Below, one piece after another: positions 40,617-49,167 of a stretch of 64,000 nucleotides of DNA; positions within the stretch are counted from its first letter, which is position 1, and every line of letters begins with the position of its first letter. The translations under genes and the position numbers were made by a program. Source of the DNA: Amycolatopsis sp. QT-25 (lineage in GTDB: Bacteria > Actinomycetota > Actinomycetes > Mycobacteriales > Pseudonocardiaceae); assembly GCF_029369745.1 (NCBI RefSeq), contig NZ_CP120210.1, positions 7,812,001-7,876,000 on the forward strand, in the 5' to 3' direction. Under the pieces are notes generated by a model. It did not search any database and was not told the origin of the DNA. It saw only the letters and a program-made list of their open reading frames with translations.

Positions 40617-41416
40617 GCGCGATCGCGAAGGCCTTTTCCGACGGTGGCGTGATCACCTGGCGGAACCTGAAGAACGTCCAGCGCAACCCGGACTGGCTGA
40701 TGGCGGCGACGCTGCAGCCGATCATGTTCGTGCTGCTGTTCGCGTACGTCTTCGGCGACGCGATCGGCGGCGAGGCGGGCGGCCTCGCGTACCGGGAGTT
40801 CCTGATCGCCGGCATCTTCGCGCAGACGGTCGCGTTCAACTCGGCGTTCACCGTGATCGGGTTCGCGAACGACCTGCAGAAGGGCATCATCGACAGGTTC
40901 CGTTCGCTGCCGATCTCCCGTCTCGCGGTGATCTTCGGCCGGACGACGTCGGATCTGGTGATCAGCGTGGTCGCGCTGATCGTCATGTCGCTGTGCGGGC
41001 TGCTCGTCGGCTGGCGGATCCGCGGCAGCTTCCTCGACGCGGTGCTCGGCTATCTCGTGATGCTGATGTTCGCCTGGGCGCTGTCCTGGGTCGGCGCGTG
41101 GATCGGGCTCGTCGCACGCAGTGTCGAGGTCGCGCAGAGCGCGGGGCTGATGTGGATGTTTCCTTTGAGCTTCATCTCGACGGCGTTCGTCCCGGCGGAC
41201 AAGCTGCCGGGGGTGCTGAAGGCGATCGCCGACTGGAACCCGTTCACCGCGGTGATCAACTCGGCGCGTGACCTGTTCGGGAACCGCTTCGGCGCGGCGC
41301 CGACGGGCTGGCCGGCCGAGAACGCCTCGCTGTACGCGATCCTGTGCTGCGTCGCCATCATCGCGATCTTCGCGCCGCTGGCGACGGCCCAGTACAAGAA
41401 GGTGGCGAGCCGCTAG
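40613..41416 (+). CDS. ABC-2 type permease (DrrB-like)
   Basis: 267 residues with six membrane helices and family motifs: WLMAATLQPIMFVLLFAYVFG, the NDLQKGIIDRFRSLPISR loop that contacts the ATPase, and NPFTAVINSARDLFG before the last helix. It forms the export channel with the DrrA-like protein. The GTG start overlaps the ATPase stop (GTGA). The exported compound is unknown. Confidence 0.88.
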   Translation: MSAIAKAFSDGGVITWRNLKNVQRNPDWLMAATLQPIMFVLLFAYVFGDAIGGEAGGLAYREFLIAGIFAQTVAFNSAFTVIGFANDLQKGIIDRFRSLPISRLAVIFGRTTSDLVISVVALIVMSLCGLLVGWRIRGSFLDAVLGYLVMLMFAWALSWVGAWIGLVARSVEVAQSAGLMWMFPLSFISTAFVPADKLPGVLKAIADWNPFTAVINSARDLFGNRFGAAPTGWPAENASLYAILCCVAIIAIFAPLATAQYKKVASR

Positions 41417-41463
41417 GGCCCCGTGCCCCCGCTTGCCTCAAGCGTGCTGGGACGGACGACTCA

Positions 41464-41529
41464 CATGGCCGGAGGGACGGACACGCGTGATTGGGCGGAC
41501 GACACGTCCACAGCCGCCGCGTGTCGTCC
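41464..41529. repeat. Degenerate 21-bp repeats plus inverted repeat
   Basis: Two adjacent imperfect units (41464-41485 and 41486-41506, the second CGTGATTGGGCGGACGACAC plus G) are followed by the complement of GGACGACACG at 41520-41529. The same unit recurs at 49168-49228 (18 of 21 positions shared with 49187-49207). This is a dispersed intergenic repeat family, not coding. Confidence 0.6.
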
Positions 41530-41645
41530 CGCTGAGCACACGGCACCAAAATTTTCGTGCCGAAATGTCGAACCGCCGTCGAGCCGCTCGACGCGTCGGT
41601 GAAGGTGGGGTACGAACAGCCCCGCCAAGACACTGAGGAGCAGCG

Positions 41646-42017
41646 ATGCGGTTTCTGATGATGCACCGGCTCGACGAGAGCGCCCCGGAAGCCTGGAACC
41701 CGAGCAAGGAGTTCATCGAGCAGATGGGCGCCTTCATCCAGGACTCGTTCGAGAAGGGCATCCTGATCACGGCGGAGGGCGTGCACCCGTCGGAGAAGGG
41801 CGCGAAGGTCCGCAAGGTGCGCGGCGGCAAGATCACCGCCACCGACGGCCCGTTCACCGAGGCCAAGGAGGTCATCGGCGGATTCGCGCTGATCAACGCC
41901 CAGGACTTGGCCGAGGCCGTCTCGTTCGCCGAGTCCTACGCCGCGCTGTTCGACGAGATCGAGGTCGAGGTCCGGACGGTCGTCGAGGAAGAGGACATCG
42001 CCGCCTTCACCGCGTGA
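41646..42017 (+). CDS. DGPF/YCII-domain protein
   Basis: 123 residues, a ferredoxin-like YCII fold: MRFLMMHRLDES opening, conserved catalytic-site-like GVHPSEKGAKVR, and the D-G-P-F motif (TDGPFTEAKEVIGGF) that names the group. Members are usually encoded next to ECF42 sigma factors; this one has none adjacent, whereas a second DGPF-type gene at 47552 does. Good ribosome site (GAGGAG). The molecular role is not established. Confidence 0.85.
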   Translation: MRFLMMHRLDESAPEAWNPSKEFIEQMGAFIQDSFEKGILITAEGVHPSEKGAKVRKVRGGKITATDGPFTEAKEVIGGFALINAQDLAEAVSFAESYAALFDEIEVEVRTVVEEEDIAAFTA

Positions 42018-42022
42018 CCCCA

Positions 42023-42078
42023 CGCAATTGGTCACCTGCTTGCGGCCTCTTCCCGGCGCAAGCAGGGGACCAATTGCG
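42023..42078. repeat. Long inverted repeat, CGCAATTGGTC family
   Basis: Arms of 22 bp (CGCAATTGGTCACCTGCTTG... and complement, one mismatch) around a 12-bp loop, between convergent genes. The same arm sequence recurs at 63681-63764, so this is a dispersed palindromic element likely also acting as bidirectional terminator. Confidence 0.75.
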
Positions 42079-42084
42079 GGAGTG

Positions 42085-42591
42085 CTACTTCGTGATGGCC
42101 TTCTCGGCCTTCTTCGCCAGCTTCTCGGCGTGCTTCTCCGTCTTCGACGCGGCACGGCGGGCGCGCCAGCCGAGCGACGGCCTGCCGGCGGTGTCGGCGG
42201 CGGCCAGCATCAGGCCACCGGCGAGACCGGCGTTCTTGATGAACTGGATCTGCTGCTGCTGACGCTCGGCCGGCTCCTTGATCTCCCAGAACCGGTGCGT
42301 GGCCAGCGTGGTCGGGACGAGGCTGCCGAGCAGCAGGAGCGAGGCCAGGCGCGGTGCCTTGCCCGCGGCGAGCGCGACCCCGGCGCCGACCTTCACCGCG
42401 GCGTCGATCCGGACGAGGGTGGCGGGGTCGCGCGGCACCGACTCCGGCACCACACCTGCCAGCTTGTCGAAGGACTCGGTGAGGAACGGCTCCGCTGCCT
42501 TGGCGTGCCCCTGGGTGTCCCTCAAGGCGCCGATCCCGCCGGAGATGAAGATCGCGGCGAGGAGCGGACGTGCGACGCGACGGAGAATCAC
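42085..42591 (-). CDS. DoxX family membrane protein
   Basis: 168 residues with four membrane segments (about 8-25, 60-78, 82-100 and 118-135) in the DoxX pattern: RPLLAAIFISGGIGALRD, DPATLVRIDAAVKVGAGVALA, ASLLLLGSLVPTTLATHRFW and FIKNAGLAGGLMLAAAD. The C-terminal 30 residues are Lys-rich and probably cytoplasmic. DoxX proteins are linked to redox or thiosulfate pathways in some species, but most have no proven function. It starts at GTG. Confidence 0.8.
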   Translation of the reverse strand: MILRRVARPLLAAIFISGGIGALRDTQGHAKAAEPFLTESFDKLAGVVPESVPRDPATLVRIDAAVKVGAGVALAAGKAPRLASLLLLGSLVPTTLATHRFWEIKEPAERQQQQIQFIKNAGLAGGLMLAAADTAGRPSLGWRARRAASKTEKHAEKLAKKAEKAITK

Positions 42592-42720
42592 GGTCGTAAC
42601 CTTTCTGATCCAAACCCGGGAAACAAACCTGACCCCAGACTTCCCGCTCGCCGCGTCGCCGAACCGCGCTAACGGAGTATCCGCAAATATTTCTCTGACC
42701 CTAGACAGACCTAGAGATCA

Positions 42721-43752
42721 CTAGCGGGCTCGATACGCCTTGGGCAGCTTGAAACCTCGGGCGGCCGCGACCTCCCGCAGCCGGTCCGGATAGTCGGTGA
42801 TGATGCCGTCGACTCCGTCGTCGATCAGTTTGTGCATGGTGGCCGGGTCGTCGATCGTCCAGGGCACGACCTCGATCCCCGCGCGATGCGCCTCGGTGAC
42901 CAGCGCCTTCGTCGTGAACGGCTGATAACCGGGGTCGCCGACCTTGCCACCCTGCGGGTTGCCGTGCACCGGCGAGAGCGCCTTCGCACCGAACGACTTC
43001 ACCGCGCGGACGGGGCTGCCGCCGAAGTCGTCGATGTCGAGCCCACCGAGCCACGGCGACTTACCCGGCTGTCCCACCTGCAGGAACTCGGGCTGGGTCA
43101 GCGCGACCGTCGGGAGCCAGGGGGCGACCTCGCGGAATCGCATCAGCGCGCCCCAGTCGAAACTCTGGATCGAGACGTTGTGCGCGAACCCTCCGCGCAC
43201 GATCTCGCGCACCGCCCGCTGGACGAACTGTTCACGCGGTGCCGTCTCGTGCGGCGCGGCGGCCTCGACCTTGGTCTCGATGTTGAACTCGACCCCCCAG
43301 GCACGATGGTTCCTGGCGAGCTGGAACAACTCCGCGAGCGTCGGCATCTTGGCGCCGGGAGAGAGCGTCTGGCCGGGGTGGGCGGGCTGCCGGATCGAAC
43401 CGCAGTCCAGCGTGCGCACCTGCGCGAACGTCAGATCCTTCACGTACTTGCCGACATACGGGTACGCCGGGTCGCCCGGCGTCGCGGGCGCGGTGTCGCG
43501 GCACTTCGCGGGTGTCGTCCTGCGGTCGTGGGTGATCACCTCGCGACCGTCCTTGGTGATCTGCAGGTCGAGTTCGAGCGTGGTCACCCCCAGCTCCATC
43601 GCCTTGCCGAACGACGCGAGCGTGCTCTCGACCGTGAGGCCGAGCCCGCCACGGTGAGCCTGGATGTCGAAGGCGCGACGCGGGTGCGCGTCGGCGACCC
43701 CGGCCGTCGTCAAGGTCAGCGTGGCGGCCATGACCAGCGCAAATGTCTTCAT
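42721..43752 (-). CDS. Secreted glycerophosphodiester phosphodiesterase
   Basis: 343 residues. A Sec signal peptide (MKTFALVMAATLTLTTAGVADA, cleavage near ADA/HP) precedes a GDPD barrel: catalytic His in IQAHRGGLGLTVESTLASF, metal ligands E and D in LELDLQITKDG, second His in ITHDRRTTP, and the C-terminal DGIITDYPDRLRE strand. It would hydrolyse glycerophosphodiesters released from phospholipids or teichoic-like polymers outside the cell, yielding glycerol-3-phosphate. Monocistronic, divergent from the MerR gene. Confidence 0.9.
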   Translation of the reverse strand: MKTFALVMAATLTLTTAGVADAHPRRAFDIQAHRGGLGLTVESTLASFGKAMELGVTTLELDLQITKDGREVITHDRRTTPAKCRDTAPATPGDPAYPYVGKYVKDLTFAQVRTLDCGSIRQPAHPGQTLSPGAKMPTLAELFQLARNHRAWGVEFNIETKVEAAAPHETAPREQFVQRAVREIVRGGFAHNVSIQSFDWGALMRFREVAPWLPTVALTQPEFLQVGQPGKSPWLGGLDIDDFGGSPVRAVKSFGAKALSPVHGNPQGGKVGDPGYQPFTTKALVTEAHRAGIEVVPWTIDDPATMHKLIDDGVDGIITDYPDRLREVAAARGFKLPKAYRAR

Positions 43753-43785
43753 TCGGGAACCATGCCACGGTCGGGTGAACAGCGC

Positions 43786-43816
43786 TTGACTTTGCCGCTA
43801 CGTCAACCTCTACCTT
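43786..43816 (+). promoter_or_regulatory. MerR-type promoter with 19-bp spacer
   Basis: TTGACT and TACCTT are separated by 19 bp, the overlong spacing that MerR activators correct by twisting DNA. The spacer contains an inverted repeat TTGAC...GTCAA. The predicted start site coincides with the ATG of the regulator itself, 7 nt after the -10, hence leaderless and autoregulated. Confidence 0.7.
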
Positions 43817-43823
43817 CGTGGAC

Positions 43824-44585
43824 ATGCCGAACGAGCAGGAGTGGTCGATCCAGGACATCGCCCGCTCGGCCGGGACCACGAGCCGCACGCTGCGCCACTA
43901 CGGCGACATCGGGCTGCTCGAACCGAGCCGGGTGGGAAGCAACGGATACCGCTACTACGACCAGGACGCGCTCGTGCGGCTGCAACGGATCCTGCTGCTT
44001 CGCGAGCTTGGGCTGAGCCTGCCCGCGATCGGCGAAGTGCTCGAAGGGGAGCAGGACACGACAGCGGCGCTACGCACGCACCTGAAGTGGCTGGAGCAGG
44101 AGCGACAGCGGCTCGGACGGCAGATCGAATCGGTCAGGACGACCTTGAAGAAGACAGAAAGAGGTGAACAACTGATGGCAACGGAAGTGTTCGACGGCTT
44201 CGACCACACGAAGTACGAGAAGGAGGTCACCGAACGCTGGGGCGCCGACGCCTACAAGCAGGGCGACCGGTGGTGGAAGTCGCTGAGCGCCGAGGACAAG
44301 AAGGCGCACCAGCAAGAACAGAAGGACATCGCGGCGGCCTTCGGGGAGGCGCACGCCCAGGGGCTGCCCGCCGACGGCGACGAGACGCAAGCGATCACGC
44401 GGCGGCTGTACGAGTGGCTCCGGCCGGCCGTGCGAGCCGTGTCGAAGGGCTACTTCGCCGGGCTCGGGCAGCTGTACGTCGACGACCCGCGCTACGGCCA
44501 GTACGACGAGAAGTACGGCGCGGGCACCGCGGAGTACATCCGTGACGCCATGGCGGTCTACGCCGAGCGCAACCTGAGTGAGTGA
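43824..44585 (+). CDS. MerR family regulator with TipAS ligand domain
   Basis: 253 residues. An N-terminal MerR winged helix (SIQDIARSAGTTSRTLRHYGDIGLL) and dimerisation coiled coil (about 75-115) lead to a C-terminal TipAS domain (about 118-253, KYEKEVTERWGADAYKQGDRWW onward, ending in the globular RYGQYDEKYGAGTAEYIRDAMAVY). TipA proteins bind thiopeptides and other ligands covalently or tightly and activate multidrug responses. The ATG is chosen over a GTG two codons earlier because of the promoter geometry. The family Cys cannot be assigned from sequence here. Confidence 0.88.
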   Translation: MPNEQEWSIQDIARSAGTTSRTLRHYGDIGLLEPSRVGSNGYRYYDQDALVRLQRILLLRELGLSLPAIGEVLEGEQDTTAALRTHLKWLEQERQRLGRQIESVRTTLKKTERGEQLMATEVFDGFDHTKYEKEVTERWGADAYKQGDRWWKSLSAEDKKAHQQEQKDIAAAFGEAHAQGLPADGDETQAITRRLYEWLRPAVRAVSKGYFAGLGQLYVDDPRYGQYDEKYGAGTAEYIRDAMAVYAERNLSE

Positions 44586-44697
44586 GAACGAGGGACGGGG
44601 CTGCAGACCCGTCCACTCGGGGTAACCCGTCGCGACACGCCTATCCCTCTATGGCGGAATATCGGGCGAGAGCTAGAAACGCCGATAGCGTGGAAGA

Positions 44698-45888
44698 GTG
44701 GATCCCATCCGCAACCCCTTCGCCCCGGGCGCCGGCCAACGGCCGCCCGAACTGGCAGGCCGCGTGCGCGAGCTTCAGGCCTTCGAGGTCGTGCTCGAAC
44801 GGGTCGCGCGCGGGAGACCCGAACGCAGCCTGATGCTGACCGGCCTGCGTGGCGTGGGGAAGACCGTGCTGCTGGGTGAGCTGCGCTCGCGGGCCATCAA
44901 ACACGGCTGGGGTGCGGGCAAGATCGAAGCCCGCCCGGACACCGAACTCAGGCGGCCGCTTTCGGCCGCGTTGCATCGCGCGATCCGTGACCTCGCCGTA
45001 CGCCATCGCGCGCCGGACCGGGTCGAGCAGGTGCTCGGTGTGCTCAAGGCGTTCGCGCTGCGTGCCAACAAACCGGACGCGAAGCTCCGTGACCGCTGGC
45101 AACCGGGGATCGACGTACCCGCCGCGCAGGGCCGCGCCGATTCGGGCGACATCGAGATCGACCTGGTCGAGCTGTTCACCGAGGTCGCCGAGCTGGCGGC
45201 CGACGTCGGCACCGGGGTCGCGCTGCTGATCGACGAGATCCAGGACTTGCTGCCCGAGGACGTTTCCGCGCTCTGCGCCGCCTGCCACGAACTCTCGCAG
45301 TCCGGGGCACCGCTGGTCGTGGTCGGCGCGGGGCTGCCGCACGTTCCCGCCGTTCTTTCCGCCTCGAAGTCGTACTCGGAACGCCTCTTCCGCTACGCGC
45401 GCATCGACAGGCTGGAGCGCGAAGACGCCGACCTCGCGGTGATGGCGCCCATCGAACGCGAGGACGCGGGCATCGAACCGGAGGCGCTGGACGCCCTGTT
45501 CGACGCGTCCGGCGGATATCCGTACTTCATCCAGGCGTACGGCAAAGCCGCCTGGGATGCCGCGCCCGCCGATCCCATCACCGTGAAGGACGTCCAGGTC
45601 GCCGCGCCGGAGGCCGAATCGGAACTCGCGGTCGGATTCTTCGGCTCCCGCTACGAACGCGCGACGCCCGCCGAGCGGGAGTACCTGCTCGCGATGGCCG
45701 AGCTGACACAGGGCCGCGACGAGTCCGCCGGTACCGCCGATGTGGCCGTCTACCTGGGACGAAAGCCTTCATCGCTGTCGCCGGCGCGGGACAGCCTGAT
45801 GAAGAAGGGCCTCGTGTACTCCGCCGAGCGCGGGCACATCGCCTTCACCGTGCCGCACTTCGGCCACTACCTGCTCGGCCGCGACTAA
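44698..45888 (+). CDS. AAA ATPase with winged-helix tail
   Basis: 396 residues. P-loop GLRGVGKT (49-56), Walker B VALLIDEIQDL, sensor regions LVVVGAGLPHVPAVL and YPYFIQAYGKAAW, followed by a winged-helix-like C-terminus (about 320-390, VAVYLGRKPSSLSPARDSLMKKGLV). This is the ORC/Cdc6-like or NACHT-neighbour AAA group often called ATP-binding protein in actinomycetes. GTG start 6 nt after TAGCGT, so leaderless. No partner gene is adjacent; possible roles include DNA-linked regulation. Confidence 0.75.
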   Translation: MDPIRNPFAPGAGQRPPELAGRVRELQAFEVVLERVARGRPERSLMLTGLRGVGKTVLLGELRSRAIKHGWGAGKIEARPDTELRRPLSAALHRAIRDLAVRHRAPDRVEQVLGVLKAFALRANKPDAKLRDRWQPGIDVPAAQGRADSGDIEIDLVELFTEVAELAADVGTGVALLIDEIQDLLPEDVSALCAACHELSQSGAPLVVVGAGLPHVPAVLSASKSYSERLFRYARIDRLEREDADLAVMAPIEREDAGIEPEALDALFDASGGYPYFIQAYGKAAWDAAPADPITVKDVQVAAPEAESELAVGFFGSRYERATPAEREYLLAMAELTQGRDESAGTADVAVYLGRKPSSLSPARDSLMKKGLVYSAERGHIAFTVPHFGHYLLGRD

Positions 45889-46176
45889 CCCTCTCTCCGG
45901 ATTTATCGCCTCGACGCTAGAAAAGGCTAGAGAACTCTACTGTCGCTTCATCGCGCCTTCTTAAGCTGTATAGGGCAAGCGCTAGATATCTTCGGCGTTA
46001 CCAAGAAGTGACCCGCGCCACCAAATCTCTCCGGTTTTACGGCCTTGTTGCCGATGATTCATCGGCAAGTGTGCCAAGTCACCGGATAATCGTTGGATTC
46101 CCAGGGGAAAACGGGGCATACTAGAAGCACAGCCACGAAGACGCAAGATCTACTCCCAAGGGGATGACACAAACCG

Positions 46177-46326
46177 ATGAACAACATCGCCGCCAAGCTC
46201 CGTGCCCGTCGCGCCGAGGCTCGCACTCGCCGGGCCCTGAACCGGGCGATCGACACCGCGGCCACCGCGACCGTTCGTCAGGAGCTCATCGCTATCTCCC
46301 AGGCGCGTCACACGCATATGCGCTGA
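46177..46326 (+). CDS. Small basic protein, 49 residues
   Basis: Product MNNIAAKLRARRAEARTRRA followed by a helix LNRAIDTAATATVRQELIAI and a short tail. It is strongly basic at the N-terminus and almost certainly a single helix or helix pair. AAGGGGATGAC precedes the ATG, and CATACT/TACTAG -10-like sequences lie about 65 bp upstream behind a TTGGAT. I believe similar small proteins occur in related actinomycetes but cannot name a family. The 288 bp before it are AT-richer than the surroundings and contain nothing else recognisable. Confidence 0.55.
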   Translation: MNNIAAKLRARRAEARTRRALNRAIDTAATATVRQELIAISQARHTHMR

Positions 46327-46476
46327 TCCGGCCACAACCGTTGTAGGTGTCGTCCATTCAGGTGACCTACGACACATAGTGTGTGAGGTGTAACGACGCG
46401 GAACATGGCGTCGATACCCACTACGACCCCCTGATGCTGGCGGACCCCCGACCTGGCAGCATCAGGGGGTTTCCTT
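46327..46476 (+). ncRNA. Possible small RNA or structured 3' UTR
   Basis: 150 bp after the 49-residue protein with no reading frame but with short complementary stretches (GTAGGTGTCGT, ACCTACGACAC) and a strong terminator at the end whose loop is C-rich (GACCCCCGACC). Intrinsic terminators with T tracts are uncommon here, so an independently terminated RNA is plausible. It could equally be the 3' end of the small-protein mRNA. Confidence 0.3.
46427..46476 (+). terminator. Intrinsic terminator with T-rich tail
   Basis: A perfect 13-bp stem (arm CCCCCTGATGCTG, complement at 46457-46469), 17-nt loop, then TTTCCTTT. It is one of the few textbook terminators in the window. Confidence 0.8.
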
Positions 46477-46524
46477 TGTCCACCTCGAAAGATTTCTTGT
46501 TTTCACCGGTTCGCGGCGTAACAC

Positions 46525-46537
46525 TTGACCTGGTCAA
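46525..46537. promoter_or_regulatory. Short palindrome before the MarR-GNAT gene
   Basis: TTGACCTGGTCAA is a perfect 13-bp palindrome, 21 bp before the start codon, doubling as a possible -35 (TTGACC). It is a candidate MarR autoregulatory operator. Confidence 0.5.
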
Positions 46538-46558
46538 CGAATCTGTTGAGGTGGTCGA

Positions 46559-47482
46559 ATGAATCGATCCACGGACCGGGTCGCGACCGTCCGGGCCTTC
46601 AACCGCCTGTACACCGGCGTGATCGGCGTCCTCGACGAAGGTCCGGCCGACGCCGAATACTCCCTGAGCGAAGCCAGGATCCTCTTCGAACTCGCGCAGC
46701 AAGACCTCACCCAGGTCACCGACCTGCGCAAACGTCTCGACCTCGACGCCGGTTACACGAGCAGGCTCCTTGCGAGGCTGGAGAAACGAGGTCTCCTCAC
46801 CCGCGAACGCAGCGACGAGGACGCCCGCCGTCAACTCGTCCGGCTGACCGAGGACGGCCGCGAGGCCTTCGCCGTCCTCGACCGACGGTCGGTGGGCCGG
46901 ATCGGCTCGCTGCTCGGCAAGTTCGGCGAAGACGAGCAGGAGCGGTTGCTCGGCGCCATGGACGCGATCACCTCGCTGGTCGGCGAGCGCGCCCCGAATC
47001 CCACGCTGGTCCTGCGCCCGCCCCGGCCGGGCGACTTCGGCTGGGTGGTCCACCGCCACGGCGCCCTCTACTCTCGCGAGTACGGCTGGGACGAACGGTT
47101 CGAAGCACTCGTGGCCCGCGTCGTCGCCGAGTACGTCGACAGGCGCGGCGACCCCCGCCAAGCGGGCTGGATCGCCGAACTCGACGGGGAACGCGTCGGC
47201 AGCATCTTCTGCATGCCCGCCGAAGACGGCGTCACCGCGAAGCTGCGGATGCTGCTCCTCGAACCGGCCGCACGCGGCCGCGGCGTCGGGAAACGCCTGG
47301 TCACCGAATGCGTCGAGTTCGCGAGGGCGGCCGGCTACCCGGCGATGGAACTCTGGACGGTCTCACTGCTGGACGCGGCGCGGGCGATCTATCGGAAGGC
47401 AGGTTTCCGATTGGTGAGCGAAGAGACGATCGAGGGCTTCGGTCACGAGCTGACCGGCCAGACCTGGCGGCTGGAGTTTTGA
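46559..47482 (+). CDS. MarR-GNAT fusion: regulator/acetyltransferase
   Basis: 307 residues. Residues 1-145 form a MarR winged helix (YSLSEARILFELAQQDLTQVTDLRKRLDLDAGYTSRLLARLEKRGLL, with wing DARRQLVRLTEDG). Residues 150-307 form a GNAT acetyltransferase: AELDGERVGSIFC, the acetyl-CoA P-loop LEPAARGRGVGKRLVTECV, and YRKAGFRLV. The fusion is a known bifunctional type; the substrate is unknown. A palindrome overlaps the promoter region. Confidence 0.88.
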   Translation: MNRSTDRVATVRAFNRLYTGVIGVLDEGPADAEYSLSEARILFELAQQDLTQVTDLRKRLDLDAGYTSRLLARLEKRGLLTRERSDEDARRQLVRLTEDGREAFAVLDRRSVGRIGSLLGKFGEDEQERLLGAMDAITSLVGERAPNPTLVLRPPRPGDFGWVVHRHGALYSREYGWDERFEALVARVVAEYVDRRGDPRQAGWIAELDGERVGSIFCMPAEDGVTAKLRMLLLEPAARGRGVGKRLVTECVEFARAAGYPAMELWTVSLLDAARAIYRKAGFRLVSEETIEGFGHELTGQTWRLEF

Positions 47483-47551
47483 CCTGTCAGGACGATGTCG
47501 ATTCGCGGAGCGCTTGTTCGTCTAGGGACCATCGATCCCCAGGAGGACATC

Positions 47552-47908
47552 ATGCCCCACTACATCGGTTTCATCCGTGCCACGAAGGACTCGCACGACC
47601 AGCTCGGCCCTGACGAAGCACAACGCGTGCTCGAGAACTACTTGGCCTGGGCGGAAGAGCGTACGAAGGAGGGCCGCTTCGTCGACGGCGGCGGGCTGTC
47701 GAAGAGCGGCCGGGTGCTGCGTGGTTCCGGCGGCGAGGTCGGCGTGACCGACGGGCCGCACACCGAGGCCACCGAGATCGTCGGCGGCTACCAGGTGATC
47801 GAGGCAGCGGACCTCGACGAGGCGGAGAAGATCTTCGCGACGCATCCGCATCTGGCGTTCGGGCCGATCGAAGTCCGCAAGGTCGGCGAACGTGGTTGCG
47901 AGGAGTGA
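47552..47908 (+). CDS. DGPF/YCII-domain protein paired with ECF42 sigma factor
   Basis: 118 residues: MPHYIGFIRATKDS opening, GGGLSKSGRVLRGSGGEVGVTDGPHTEATEIVGGYQVI, and FATHPHLAFGPIEVRKV at the end. The name-giving motif reads D-G-P-H instead of D-G-P-F. The ATG has AGGAGG 5 nt before, and the stop is 7 bp from the sigma-factor start. DGPF proteins accompany ECF42 sigma factors almost universally and are suspected to be targets or partners; the function is unproven. Confidence 0.85.
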   Translation: MPHYIGFIRATKDSHDQLGPDEAQRVLENYLAWAEERTKEGRFVDGGGLSKSGRVLRGSGGEVGVTDGPHTEATEIVGGYQVIEAADLDEAEKIFATHPHLAFGPIEVRKVGERGCEE

Positions 47909-47915
47909 CGCCGCC

Positions 47916-49133
47916 ATGAGCCGCCCGGCCGGCGTGGTGGAGCATCTGTTCCGGCACAGTGCCGGGCGGATCGTCGCCACGCTGGCCAGGGCGCTGGGCC
48001 CCGAACGGCTGGACCTCGCCGAAGAAGCCGTCGCCGACGCGCTGGAACAGGCACTGCGCACCTGGCCGCGGGGCGGGATCCCGGACAATCCGCGGGGCTG
48101 GCTGTTCCGGGCCGCGCGGAACCGGGCGATGGACGTCGTCCGGCGCGAGCAGACCCTGCGCACACTGCTGCCGCGGCTCGTGGAGCTCGACGGTCACGAA
48201 GCCGATCGGCGCACGGACGACGAACTCGTGTTGATGTTGCTGTGCTGTCATCCCGCGCTGCCGATGGTGTCGCAGGTGGCGTTGACGTTGAAGACCGTCG
48301 GCGGGCTCGGGGTGAACGAGATCGCGGCGGCCTTGCTGACGAAACCGGCGACGGTGGCGCAGCGGCTCGTGCGGGCGAAGAAGTGGTTGCGGGCGTCGGG
48401 GAAACCGCTCAGCCTGCCGGGGCCGGACGCACTGGAGTCCAGAGTGGACAGTGTGCTGGCCGTGCTGTACCTGCTGTTCAACGAAGGTTACGACGCGACG
48501 ACCGGAGAGGCCGCGGTGCGCGGCGAACTGTGCGGTGAGGCGATCCGGCTGGGACGGCTGCTGCTGGCCGAGCCGAAAACGGATCTGCCGAGGGTGCGGG
48601 CATTGGTGGCGCTGATGCTGGTGCAGGCGAGCAGGCTGCCCGCGCGGGTCGACGGGCACGGTGATCTGCTGCTGCTCGACGAGCAGGACCGTGACCGCTG
48701 GGACCACGCGATGATCACCGAGGGAACGCGGCTGTTCGGGCGGGCGTGCACCGGGCCGGAGATGTCGGCGTACCACGTCGAGGCGGCGATCGCGCTGTGC
48801 CACGGCACGGCGCAGCCGCCCGGCTGGCGCCGGATCGTCGGACTGTACGACGACCTGCTGGCCCTGCGCCCGTCGCCGGTGGCACGGCTGAACCGCGCGA
48901 TCGCGCTGTCCATGGTGGACGGTGCCGCCGCCGGGATCGCCGAACTCGAAGCCGTCGAGGCCGACCTGCCGGACTACCCCCTGCTGCCCGCCGTCCTCGG
49001 CGCGCTGTGGCTCCGTGCGGGAGATCCCGCCCGTGCCGCCGAGCACTACCGGCGAGCGCTCGCGTTGCCCTGCTCGCAGCCGCGACGCCGCTTCCTCACC
49101 CGGCGGTTGGCGGCCTGCTCCGCGACCCCCTGA
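47916..49133 (+). CDS. ECF sigma factor, ECF42 group (with C-terminal TPR-like extension)
   Basis: 405 residues. Sigma region 2 (about 5-75, LARALGPERLDLAEEAVADALEQALRTWPRGGIPDNPRGWLFRAARN) and region 4 (about 115-160, TLKTVGGLGVNEIAAALLTKPATVAQRLVRAKKWLR) are followed by a 230-residue helical extension that marks ECF42; the extension is thought to regulate activity in place of an anti-sigma factor. ATG with GAGGAG upstream. Cotranscribed with the DGPF gene. The target promoters probably include its own operon. Confidence 0.88.
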   Translation: MSRPAGVVEHLFRHSAGRIVATLARALGPERLDLAEEAVADALEQALRTWPRGGIPDNPRGWLFRAARNRAMDVVRREQTLRTLLPRLVELDGHEADRRTDDELVLMLLCCHPALPMVSQVALTLKTVGGLGVNEIAAALLTKPATVAQRLVRAKKWLRASGKPLSLPGPDALESRVDSVLAVLYLLFNEGYDATTGEAAVRGELCGEAIRLGRLLLAEPKTDLPRVRALVALMLVQASRLPARVDGHGDLLLLDEQDRDRWDHAMITEGTRLFGRACTGPEMSAYHVEAAIALCHGTAQPPGWRRIVGLYDDLLALRPSPVARLNRAIALSMVDGAAAGIAELEAVEADLPDYPLLPAVLGALWLRAGDPARAAEHYRRALALPCSQPRRRFLTRRLAACSATP

Positions 49134-49167
49134 ACAGATCGGCTCATGTCCCCAAGACGGCAGTTCG

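Noticed and set aside
39663..41416. DrrAB-like pair as self-resistance of an antibiotic cluster
   Set aside because: No polyketide, peptide or tailoring genes in the surrounding 20 kb.
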